Assembly (NCBI GenBank): GCA_021463845.1
Contig: JAJTXV010000002.1
Span: forward strand, 1-40,961
DNA length: 40,961 nt
Reading direction: 5' to 3'
DNA from: Anaerolineales bacterium
GTDB taxonomy: Bacteria > Chloroflexota > Anaerolineae > Anaerolineales > UBA11579
Shown here: positions 15,552 through 22,862 of the stretch, piece by piece
How positions within the stretch are numbered: the stretch's first letter is position 1
Layout of the letters: the number at the start of each line of letters is the position of its first letter
Made by a program: the position numbers and the translations under genes
Notes under the pieces: generated by a model
What the model was told of the DNA's origin: nothing
What the model saw: only the letters and a program-made list of their open reading frames with translations
Database searches by the model: none

Positions 15552-15585
15552 GTGTACTGGCGCAGCCTAGGCTGCGCCAGTACAC
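15552..15585 (+). terminator. 34-bp perfect palindrome after pruA
   Basis: A gapless palindrome of 17-base arms centred on CCTAGG lies 22 bases after the pruA stop and is followed by TTT. It would fold into a long hairpin with only the central CTAG as loop. It probably terminates pruA. The same CCTAGG-centred design recurs at 21541-21572. Confidence 0.75.
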
Positions 15586-15612
15586 TTTCCCAAACCATCC
15601 AGAAAGCTGAGA

Positions 15613-17103
15613 ATGTATATGTCAAGCCATCGCTCGCGCGCCCTCCATCTTGCTCTCAGCGCCCTGCTGCTCACCAGCATCGCCTGCCGCACGCTGCTCG
15701 GCGATCTTGACCTCGAGCGTGACAGTGAGCTCACTTTGCGACCCACGCCGCAAGCCACCCAAGTGCGGCCGGCCGCACTTGGCGGCCGCTTGGATGGCTT
15801 GCAGCTGCTGCCCGATCTCACCATTCGCCCGCCATCCCTCAGCCCCGCTGACCATGACCGCCCCCGGCTCAGCGGCACCATGTACGTCCTGGATACGGAT
15901 AACTTTCGCATTCACTACACGTTGGATGGCGAAGATGCCGTCCCCGCAGGCCAGAGCACCGATAGCGGCCACCCCGACTACGTGATCGAGGTTGCCCGCG
16001 CCATGGAGTATTCCTGGTTCGCCTCGATCGACCACTTCGGCTGGGCGCCACCGCCGCCAGACTTTGGCCTGGGCGGCGATGACCGCTACGACGTCTACCT
16101 CATGAACATCATGGACGAGGATTACGCTGGCTACACCGACTCCGACTATGACAACCCGGTCATCGGCGACAATCCCAACAGCCCCTTGGTAGAGATCGCC
16201 TCCACGCACACGCATCTGGTGCTGGACAACGACTACCTTGAGGATTACGAGTACAACGAAGACGGCACCTATCCTGAAGACGCCTTGGATTACATGCGCA
16301 GCACCGCTGCCCATGAATTCCATCACGCCATTCAGTTCGGCTACGATGGCGAAGAGCCGCACGACTGGGTCTGGGAGGCTACCTCCACCTGGATAGAAGA
16401 AGAGCTGTTCGATAGCGTCAACGATCCCATTCGCACCCTCGACTCTGTAATGAAGTCCCCGGACTCTTGTCAGCTGGCTGAGGGTGGTGAGGTGCACGAT
16501 GAAGATCTGGACCGTTGGTACGGCATGTGGATCTTCATGCGTCACTTGTCAGAACAATACGGGCATGAAATCATCCTACGCCTATGGGAGCACATCATCG
16601 AGTTGGACGGATACAACGCCTGGGATGCCACGCTGGCCGAATACAACACCACCTTGGAGGATGTATTCCTCGATTACAGCGTCGCGCTCTTGACCCGCAA
16701 CTTCGAGGAGGGCTTGCGCTATCCCACAGTCGCGCTCGAAGGTCCACTGGCACTGGACGAATGGTTCAGCCCTCCCGATGGGGTGCATCAATTAGGCGCT
16801 GACTACCTCAGCGTGCCGTTCCAGCAGCCCATCACCATCACTTTGGATGCCGAGGGCATGCTGGCCGTCGTAGTGGGTATTGCCGAAGGCGAGAGCTACA
16901 TCTACCCCATGTGGGAGGGCGCCATCAGTCTGGATAGCAGCTGGCACGAGCGCACCTATGTGGTCGTCATGAATATGGAACGCGCCGTCAACGCCCGCAA
17001 CTGCCTCAGCAGCGACTATTACATGTACCTTGCCCCCGGCGGCGCCGCTCAGGAGCCGGAGTGGAACCTGGCGGCCCCCAACTTTCAGCCGCCGCGGCCG
17101 TAA
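15613..17103 (+). CDS. Lipoprotein zinc metalloprotease (MXAN_6640-like)
   Basis: Probably a secreted, lipid-anchored peptidase. The N-terminus is a lipoprotein signal with the lipobox ending at Cys25 (TSIAC). The zinc motif is H234-E-F-H-H238 in AAHEFHHAIQFGYD. It is followed 17 residues later by WEATSTWIEEE (254-264), whose Glu255 is a candidate third ligand, as in gluzincins. The protein is acidic overall (many Asp, Glu and Tyr). The pattern HEF.HAIQFGYD...W.EAT.TW.E is that of the MXAN_6640 family of putative metalloproteases. The C-terminal 130 residues look like a beta-sandwich. ATG codons at positions 1 and 3 are both possible; the ribosome binding site is weak. Substrate unknown. Confidence 0.72.
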   Translation: MYMSSHRSRALHLALSALLLTSIACRTLLGDLDLERDSELTLRPTPQATQVRPAALGGRLDGLQLLPDLTIRPPSLSPADHDRPRLSGTMYVLDTDNFRIHYTLDGEDAVPAGQSTDSGHPDYVIEVARAMEYSWFASIDHFGWAPPPPDFGLGGDDRYDVYLMNIMDEDYAGYTDSDYDNPVIGDNPNSPLVEIASTHTHLVLDNDYLEDYEYNEDGTYPEDALDYMRSTAAHEFHHAIQFGYDGEEPHDWVWEATSTWIEEELFDSVNDPIRTLDSVMKSPDSCQLAEGGEVHDEDLDRWYGMWIFMRHLSEQYGHEIILRLWEHIIELDGYNAWDATLAEYNTTLEDVFLDYSVALLTRNFEEGLRYPTVALEGPLALDEWFSPPDGVHQLGADYLSVPFQQPITITLDAEGMLAVVVGIAEGESYIYPMWEGAISLDSSWHERTYVVVMNMERAVNARNCLSSDYYMYLAPGGAAQEPEWNLAAPNFQPPRP

Positions 17104-17147
17104 ATGGCAAGGGAATGAGAGAATCCTTAACCGCACATCGCGGGGGA

Positions 17148-17153
17148 TATAAT
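17148..17153 (+). promoter_or_regulatory. Candidate -10 box for the NBR1-Ig lipoprotein
   Basis: TATAAT lies 32 bases before the GTG start, in the short gap after the metalloprotease gene. A -35 box is not convincing. No terminator hairpin separates the two genes. Confidence 0.45.
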
Positions 17154-17185
17154 TCCGTATTACGCCAAAAATTTGAGGTGCAGTT

Positions 17186-17854
17186 GTGAGAAATACCCAA
17201 AAAACCCTGATGCTTGTGCTGCTGGCCGGCGCGGTTTTGCTTGGCGCCTGCGGCGGTTCTGCTTCCAATACGGATGCAATCCTCACCGAAGCAGCTCAGA
17301 TCGCATTCCAAGCGCTCACCGAGACCGCCGCGGCGGCTCCGCCCACGGCTACCTTCACTCCGGTTCCGCCCACCCCCACCTTCACCGCTGAGCCGCCTAC
17401 CGCTACAGCCACGCTTGAAGGCGGTGTGACCCCCACGCCATTCCCGACCCAGGCACAACAGCAGCAGCCCAGCACCTCTGGCATTCCCTGCCTGCGCGCA
17501 AACTTGGAATGGGAATCTCACCCAGACGGTGTTCAGATCTACGCCGATATCCCCTTCACCAAAGTGTGGCGTCTGAAGAATACTGGCTCTTGCACTTGGG
17601 ACCGCGAGTTTGCCGCCATTTGGGTCCAGGGTGACCTGATGGGCGCCGAAACTGTAGTCGAGTTCACTGAAAACGAGATCGCACCGGGCGACTACGCCAT
17701 GGTTGAAGTCAGCATGCGTGCTCCTGACCGCTCTGGTTTCTACAAGGGCTACTGGATGCTGCGCGGTGATGGCGTTATTTTCGGTATCGGCAACAATGCT
17801 CGCTCATGGTTCTGGGTAGATATTGAAGTCCTGCCTGTGACCGAGGAAGACTAG
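17186..17854 (+). CDS. Lipoprotein with NBR1-like Ig domain
   Basis: A 222-residue cell-surface lipoprotein. The signal peptide ends in LLGAC (Cys22). A Thr/Pro-rich linker of about 50 residues with repeated PPTATFTP-like units follows, then a globular domain from about residue 100. That domain carries FTKVWRLKNTGSCTWDREFA and later GFYKGYWMLRGDG, the pattern of the NBR1-type Ig-like domain seen in many Chloroflexota surface proteins, where it is thought to mediate binding. It has no catalytic motif. The start is GTG with GAGGTG 5 bases upstream. A strong terminator follows, so it forms a one-gene unit or ends one with the metalloprotease. Confidence 0.8.
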   Translation: MRNTQKTLMLVLLAGAVLLGACGGSASNTDAILTEAAQIAFQALTETAAAAPPTATFTPVPPTPTFTAEPPTATATLEGGVTPTPFPTQAQQQQPSTSGIPCLRANLEWESHPDGVQIYADIPFTKVWRLKNTGSCTWDREFAAIWVQGDLMGAETVVEFTENEIAPGDYAMVEVSMRAPDRSGFYKGYWMLRGDGVIFGIGNNARSWFWVDIEVLPVTEED

Positions 17855-17860
17855 CCCGCA

Positions 17861-17890
17861 AAAAAGCCCGCTGACAACAGCGGGCTTTTT
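17861..17890 (+). terminator. Rho-independent terminator
   Basis: AAAAAGCCCGCTG, loop ACAA, CAGCGGGCTTTTT: a 13-bp perfect stem with an A-run before and T-run after, so it can act on both strands. It lies 7 bases after the lipoprotein stop codon. Confidence 0.95.
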
Positions 17891-17956
17891 ATATGTCTCT
17901 TTTTGAGACGAAACAACTATTTGGGGGTTATTTCGTTATAGCACAATGGATAGTCC

Positions 17957-18715
17957 ATGAGCGCAAGACGTTTTGATGCCATACTCTTTGATCTGGGCAA
18001 CACCCTGCTGTACTTTGATGGCGTCTGGCCCGAAGTCCAGCGAGAAGCTGATGCTCAATTGCTGGCTCATTTGCAAAATGAGGGCTTCGCGCTGGACGCG
18101 CCAAGTTTTCTGCAGCAGTTTCGGGCACGCATAACCGAGTATTACGCCCAACGGGAAGCCGAGTTTGTTGAGCATACAACTGCCTATGTACTAAAAACGC
18201 TGCTAGCGGAGCTTGGATACCCGGATGTAGGCCCGCAACAGCTGTCACCTGCCTTGCGCGCCCTCTATGCAGCCTCGCAAGCCCACTGGCTTCTGGAGGA
18301 CGACTGCCTGCCTGCGCTCCAAGCCCTCAAAAATGAAGGTCACAAGCTGGCCATAATCTCAAATGCGGGTGATGATGAGGACGTCCAAACCCTTGTGGAC
18401 AATACCGGGCTGCGCCCTTATTTTGACCTGGTGCTAAGCTCAGCCGCCTGTGGGGTGCGCAAGCCGAACCCTCGTATCTTCAAACTGGCGCTAGATCGGC
18501 TAGGGGTCCCGGCCAATGGGGCCGCTATGGTGGGGGACACCCTGGGAGCCGACATTCTGGGAGCCCAGAACGCCGGCCTGTACAGCATTTGGCTTACCCG
18601 GCGGGCAGACACCCCCGCCAACCGGGCCCATGCCAGCACTATCGTGCCTGACGCCCAGATCCCCTCCTTGGCGCAGCTGCCCTCCCTCATTAAAGAAATC
18701 GCCCAGCCAAACTAA
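17957..18715 (+). CDS. HAD-superfamily hydrolase (subfamily I)
   Basis: A 252-residue cytoplasmic HAD phosphatase-like protein. Motif I is FDLGNTL with the nucleophile Asp12. The usual second aspartate two residues later, the general acid/base, is Gly14. Motif II is IISNAG, motif III the Lys in RKPNP, and motif IV GDTLGADILGAQNAG. A helical cap of about 80 residues lies between motifs I and II. DLGNTL-type motif I occurs in some HAD subfamilies, so activity cannot be excluded, but the standard mechanism is incomplete. Substrate unknown. It follows a terminator, so it is probably a separate unit. Confidence 0.82.
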   Translation: MSARRFDAILFDLGNTLLYFDGVWPEVQREADAQLLAHLQNEGFALDAPSFLQQFRARITEYYAQREAEFVEHTTAYVLKTLLAELGYPDVGPQQLSPALRALYAASQAHWLLEDDCLPALQALKNEGHKLAIISNAGDDEDVQTLVDNTGLRPYFDLVLSSAACGVRKPNPRIFKLALDRLGVPANGAAMVGDTLGADILGAQNAGLYSIWLTRRADTPANRAHASTIVPDAQIPSLAQLPSLIKEIAQPN

Positions 18716-18763
18716 GTGGCTTGATTCTGGGGAATCTGTGGCACAATTCCACAATTAAAGCCC

Positions 18764-18769
18764 TATAAT
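18764..18769 (+). promoter_or_regulatory. Candidate -10 box of the peptide ABC transporter operon
   Basis: A perfect TATAAT in the gap before the binding-protein gene; no convincing -35 box is seen 16-18 bases upstream. Transcription from here would give a leader of about 170 bases. Confidence 0.5.
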
Positions 18770-18775
18770 GAATTT

Positions 18776-18944
18776 CTGTACTACCAGGGCTCGCAACTCG
18801 TTGCGGCGATAGCTGGCTGTGCTTTTTTTTAGTTGTCAGCTAAAGGCGAAAGCCTAATTTTCAACCAAAGGAGGTGGTACTCACCAGAAGCACTGACTTA
18901 CCTACCTAACCAATCCTTAGTCAAATTTTTACGGAGGAGAACAC
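18776..18944 (+). promoter_or_regulatory. Structured 5' leader with attenuator-like hairpin
   Basis: The presumed leader contains a hairpin (CCAG 18784-18787 with CTGG 18813-18816, enclosing CGCAAC-TC-GTTGCG at 18792-18805). A T-run (18823-18830) follows 6 bases later, resembling an intrinsic terminator. Downstream are a GAAA-tetraloop hairpin AGGC-GAAA-GCCT (18844-18855) and an unused perfect Shine-Dalgarno sequence AAAGGAGGT (18867-18875), part of which can pair with CACC (18882-18885). The ribosome binding site actually used is GGAGGAG just before the ATG. No known riboswitch class was recognised. Confidence 0.5.
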
Positions 18945-21506
18945 ATGCAACGCAATCGCATTTTGGCGCTGTTCAGCATCCTGCTAATCGCTAGCTTGGT
19001 GCTGGGTGCGTGCCAGCCGACTGCCGAAGCTACGGCCACTGAAGCACCGGTCGAAGCTACGGAAGCCCCGGCAACTGAAGCCCCTCCTGCTACCACCCGT
19101 GTGGGTGGCTGGCTGGATGAGATCGGTATGAAGGTCGTGGGCGCCGACTCCGCAATCACCCAGATTGCTGCCGGCGACATCGACATCTATACCTCGAACC
19201 TCTCCCGCCCGCAGGATGTGCAGGCTGCTGACGCAGCCGGCCTGGAGCGCTCGTTCCAGTACGGTATCTACTACGAGCTGACTTTCAACCCGGCCGTGGC
19301 TGAGGCAGGTAGTGTGGAGTTCCTGAACGGTACTCTGAACCCCTTCACCAACGCCACCATCCGCAAGGCGATGAACAACCTCATCGACCGTGACTACATC
19401 AACCAGGAAGTGTACGGCGGCCTGGGCACTCCGAAGTTCTTCTCGTTTGTGTCCGCGTTCCCCGACTACGCTCGCCACGTTGACGTGATCCGCGGCTTGG
19501 AAGCTCAGTTTGCCTATGACCCCGAGGGCGCCAATGCCACCATCTCCGCTGAGATGGAAGCCATGGGCGCTACCCTGGTGGATGGCAAGTGGAACTACAA
19601 CGGTTCCCCGGTCAACATCATCTTCTTGATCCGCACTGACTCTGACGGCACCCGTGTTCCGGTTGGTGACTACATCTCTAACCAGCTCGAGTCCATCGGC
19701 TTCACTGTGACCCGCCAGTACGGCACCTCTTCTGAGTTGGCCGCCCTGTGGGTGAGCGGTAACGCTCCGGATGGTCTGTGGCACATCTACACCGGCGCCT
19801 GGGGCGTTGGTGGTATCACCCGTGATGACGCCGCTGACTTCCAGTTCTTTGACTCCCCGGACAGCGCTTACGGCTTCACCACGCTGTGGCAGTCCTTCGA
19901 AGCCCAGATCAGCCCTGAGTACCGCGCCTTGGCCAATGACCTGGCTAACGCCAACTACTCTTCACTGGATGAGCGCAAGGAAATGGTCAGCCAGGCCCTG
20001 CAGTACGCTGCTGACAGCGCCCTGCACGTTTGGTTGATCGACGGTCAGGCCTTCAGCCCGTGGCAGCCCAACGTTTCCGTGGCTTTTGACTTGGCCGCTG
20101 GCGTTGACATCAACCCGCTGACCGCCTTCACTCTGCGCTTTGACGATCAAGAGGGTGGCACCCTGCAATGGGGTACCCCTGACATCTTCGTCGAGCCCGC
20201 CAACCCGATCGGTGGTAGCAACTGGACCTACGACAACCAGTGGCAGCTGCTGACCCGTGACTCCGCTGTGCTGCTGAACCCGCACACCGGTATCCCCCTG
20301 CCGCAGCGCCTCGAAAGCGCTGAAGTGTACGCGCAGGAAGGCCTGCCCATCGGTACCACCTACGACTGGGTTGACCTGAGCTTCGTTGCTAGCAACGATG
20401 TTCCGGCTGACGCCTGGATCGACTGGAACCCCGAGACTGAGACCTTCATCACCGTCGGTGAGGCTTACCCCGATGGCCTGAGCTCTCTGATCAAGACCGT
20501 CGTCACCTACCCCTCCTCCCTCTATGATCGCACCTGGCACGATGGCAGCCCGATGACCGCGGCTGACTTCATCATGCCCATGATCATGACGTTTGCCACT
20601 GGCACCGAAGGCAGCCCCATCTACGATGAGGCCGCTGCCGGTGGTTTGGCTGCGTTCAAGGGCGGCTTCAAGGGTTGGCGCGTAGTTTCCACCGACCCGC
20701 TGAGCATTGAGTACTACACTGACGTGTGGACTCAGGACGCTGAGCTGATCGCTGGCGCTGGCGCCGCTACCCTGTGGCCGGAGTACGGTTACGGTAACGC
20801 CGGCTGGCACGCCATTGCGGCTGCCAACTGGGCCGAGGCTGAAGGCGAACTCGCCTACACCCCGGACAAGGCCGTTCAGGCCGAGGTGGAGCAGACCAAC
20901 TTCGTTGGTGGCCCCAGCTTGGAAGTGCTGGCCTCCTACCTGCAGCGTGGTGCTGACGAGGGTTACATTCCCTTCGCCGCCACCATGGGTGCTTACGTAA
21001 CCGCCGAAGAGGCGACTGCCCGCTACAACAACCTGCTGGACTTCTATGGCCAGTACGGTCACGTGTGGTCTGGTGTTGGTCCTTACATCCTCGAGCAGGC
21101 TCTGCTGGTGGAGAAGACCGCCGTTCTGGTGCACAACCCGAACTTCACCGACCTGGCTGACAAGTGGTCCGCTTTCGCGGCTCCCAAGGTTGCCACTGCT
21201 GAGATCGATGGCTCCGCCCGCGTAACCGTGGGTGAAGAGGCCACCTTCGACGTTCTGGTGTCCTTCGAGGGCGCTCCTTACCCGGCCGACGAGATCTCCA
21301 GCGTGAGCTATCTGCTGTACAACGCAGAGGGCGCTCTGGTTGAGACCGGCCCCGCCGAGTTGAGCGCTGACGGCCACTACGTGGTCACCCTGAGTGGTGA
21401 ATCCACTGCTGCCCTGGGCGCTGGCTCCAACAAGCTGGAAGTTGCTGTTGTTGCCATCCCGGTCAGCATCCCGGCCTTCGCCACCTTCGACTTTGTGACC
21501 GAGTAA
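18945..21506 (+). CDS. Family-5 ABC substrate-binding lipoprotein, domain order permuted
   Basis: An extracytoplasmic solute-binding lipoprotein (lipobox VLGAC, Cys23; Ala/Thr/Glu-rich linker to about 53) for the ABC transporter encoded downstream, probably for peptides. At 853 residues it is much longer than the usual 500-600. Landmarks of the family-5 fold appear in swapped order. The motif that normally follows lobe I (WLDEI at 56-60, IAAGDIDIY at 74-82) and the lobe II motif IRKAMNNLIDRD (139-150) come first. The normally N-terminal elements come later: GGTLQWGTPD at 404, WHDGSPMTAADF at 531, GVGPYIL at 710 and HNPNF at 730. An Ig-like tail covers about 750-853. Codon use (GCT, GGT, CGT, GAC, AAC) differs from its neighbours and suggests high expression. 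A GGAGGAG site precedes the ATG. Confidence 0.88.
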   Translation: MQRNRILALFSILLIASLVLGACQPTAEATATEAPVEATEAPATEAPPATTRVGGWLDEIGMKVVGADSAITQIAAGDIDIYTSNLSRPQDVQAADAAGLERSFQYGIYYELTFNPAVAEAGSVEFLNGTLNPFTNATIRKAMNNLIDRDYINQEVYGGLGTPKFFSFVSAFPDYARHVDVIRGLEAQFAYDPEGANATISAEMEAMGATLVDGKWNYNGSPVNIIFLIRTDSDGTRVPVGDYISNQLESIGFTVTRQYGTSSELAALWVSGNAPDGLWHIYTGAWGVGGITRDDAADFQFFDSPDSAYGFTTLWQSFEAQISPEYRALANDLANANYSSLDERKEMVSQALQYAADSALHVWLIDGQAFSPWQPNVSVAFDLAAGVDINPLTAFTLRFDDQEGGTLQWGTPDIFVEPANPIGGSNWTYDNQWQLLTRDSAVLLNPHTGIPLPQRLESAEVYAQEGLPIGTTYDWVDLSFVASNDVPADAWIDWNPETETFITVGEAYPDGLSSLIKTVVTYPSSLYDRTWHDGSPMTAADFIMPMIMTFATGTEGSPIYDEAAAGGLAAFKGGFKGWRVVSTDPLSIEYYTDVWTQDAELIAGAGAATLWPEYGYGNAGWHAIAAANWAEAEGELAYTPDKAVQAEVEQTNFVGGPSLEVLASYLQRGADEGYIPFAATMGAYVTAEEATARYNNLLDFYGQYGHVWSGVGPYILEQALLVEKTAVLVHNPNFTDLADKWSAFAAPKVATAEIDGSARVTVGEEATFDVLVSFEGAPYPADEISSVSYLLYNAEGALVETGPAELSADGHYVVTLSGESTAALGAGSNKLEVAVVAIPVSIPAFATFDFVTE

Positions 21507-21540
21507 TCGGCCAACAAAGTAGAAGTAGCTAAAGCTGAAA

Positions 21541-21572
21541 AACAGCGGCAGGGCCTAGGCCCTGCCGCTGTT
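21541..21572 (+). terminator. 32-bp perfect palindrome after the binding-protein gene
   Basis: A gapless palindrome with 16-base GC-rich arms centred on CCTAGG, 34 bases after the stop, followed by TTGCTTT. It probably stops or reduces transcription, or protects the mRNA 3' end, so that the binding protein is made in excess over the permeases and ATPases. Confidence 0.75.
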
Positions 21573-21695
21573 GCTTTAACCATCTTCTTGACTGCCCCTC
21601 GCTGTTGAAAGGGATTCTCATTATAGGCATTTGGGTTTTTTGGTATATTATTTGGGCATTCCGCCCCGCTTCATCCGGAAGCAAGGAGAAATTGA

Positions 21696-22835
21696 ATGAG
21701 TGTTACTACGCCCGATCTTGAGGCGCCGTCAGGCGTACCTCAGGAACAAACCACGAGTCCCAAACGCAAGACCAGCACGTTTGCCCGCGTAGCCAAGTAC
21801 ACCCTGCTCAAATTCGCCAGCATCTTTCTGAGCGTGATTGTGGCAGTGTACTTGACCATTTTGATCGCCAATATGGGCGGTTACGTTGACCAAATTGTGC
21901 GCGGTCAGATCCGCGAATTCATCGGCCAGCAGCTGCGCGCCGATCAGAACTATCAGCAAATGGATCCTGCGCAGAAGAATGAGTTCTTCCTGGCTCAGGT
22001 TGAGCGTGCTGAGAAGCGCTACGGCCTTGACAAGCCGTTTGCGGTACGCAGCCTGACTTTCTTGTGGAATGCCATTCGCATGGACTTTGGTACGGCGCAA
22101 TTAATGGCCAGCGACACCGGCTCTCGCCAGGTGAAGTTGATCATCCTTGACCGCCTGGGGCCAACACTATTGCTAGTTGGGGCGTCAAACCTGCTTCTTT
22201 TCTTTGGCAGCATTGCCCTGGCGCTCATGCTATCGCGCTCCTACGGCAACTTCTGGGATAAGCTGATCATCGGTTTCTCGCCAACCTCATCGGCGCCTTC
22301 ATGGTTCTATGGCTTATTCTTAATCCTTCTCTTCGCGGCGGTGCTCAGGTGGCTTCCCTTTGGCGGCATGATCGACTCCCCGCCGCCACGTGACCAGCTG
22401 GGCTATATACTGAATGTTGGTAAGCACTTGATTTTGCCCACCCTGGCCATCATTCTGAGCAACCTTTTTATCAGTATTTACAACTGGCGCACATTCTTCC
22501 TGATCTACTCCAGTGAAGACTATGTTGAAATGGCTAAGGCCAAGGGTTTGAGCGACCGCGACATTCAATATCGCTACATCCTTCGCCCCACCCTGCCCAC
22601 CATCATCACTAGCTTCGCCTTGCTTGTCATCGGCCTCTGGACTGGCCTGATCCTTACTGAAGGCGTCTTCCAGTGGCCCGGCTTGGGCCGCACCTTCATC
22701 ACTGCGATCGGTCTTTACGACACTCCGGTGATCGTGGCACTAACCATCATCTATGCGTATCTTCTGGCGATCACGGTCTTTGTACTCGACTTCGTTTACG
22801 CCTTGGTTGATCCGCGTGTGAAAATTGGCAGCTAA
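21696..22835 (+). CDS. Peptide-type ABC transporter permease (OppB/DppB-like)
   Basis: A membrane subunit of the importer. The 379-residue protein has a cytoplasmic N-terminal extension of about 30 polar residues, a first membrane helix (about 39-60), a long extracytoplasmic segment to about 130, and then five further helices. The EAA-type loop that contacts the ATPase reads EDYVEMAKAKGLSDRDIQYR, followed by RPTLP. The end VLDFVYALVDPRVK is typical of the OppB family. A good AAGGAG site lies 7 bases before the ATG. The 190-base gap from the binding protein holds the palindrome and an AT-rich stretch that may contain a weak promoter. Confidence 0.93.
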   Translation: MSVTTPDLEAPSGVPQEQTTSPKRKTSTFARVAKYTLLKFASIFLSVIVAVYLTILIANMGGYVDQIVRGQIREFIGQQLRADQNYQQMDPAQKNEFFLAQVERAEKRYGLDKPFAVRSLTFLWNAIRMDFGTAQLMASDTGSRQVKLIILDRLGPTLLLVGASNLLLFFGSIALALMLSRSYGNFWDKLIIGFSPTSSAPSWFYGLFLILLFAAVLRWLPFGGMIDSPPPRDQLGYILNVGKHLILPTLAIILSNLFISIYNWRTFFLIYSSEDYVEMAKAKGLSDRDIQYRYILRPTLPTIITSFALLVIGLWTGLILTEGVFQWPGLGRTFITAIGLYDTPVIVALTIIYAYLLAITVFVLDFVYALVDPRVKIGS

Positions 22836-22862
22836 AACTAAGAAAAACAAGGTGAATCGAAG

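Noticed and set aside
17936-17947. -10 box (TTATAG or CACAAT) before the HAD gene
   Set aside because: Both hexamers are poor matches and have no -35 partner; the evidence is too weak to list as a promoter.
18871-18885. T-box-like sequence (GAGGTGGTACTCACC)
   Set aside because: It resembles the TGGT-containing core of T-box leaders, but there is no stem I with specifier loop, the leader is too short, and no terminator follows the motif.
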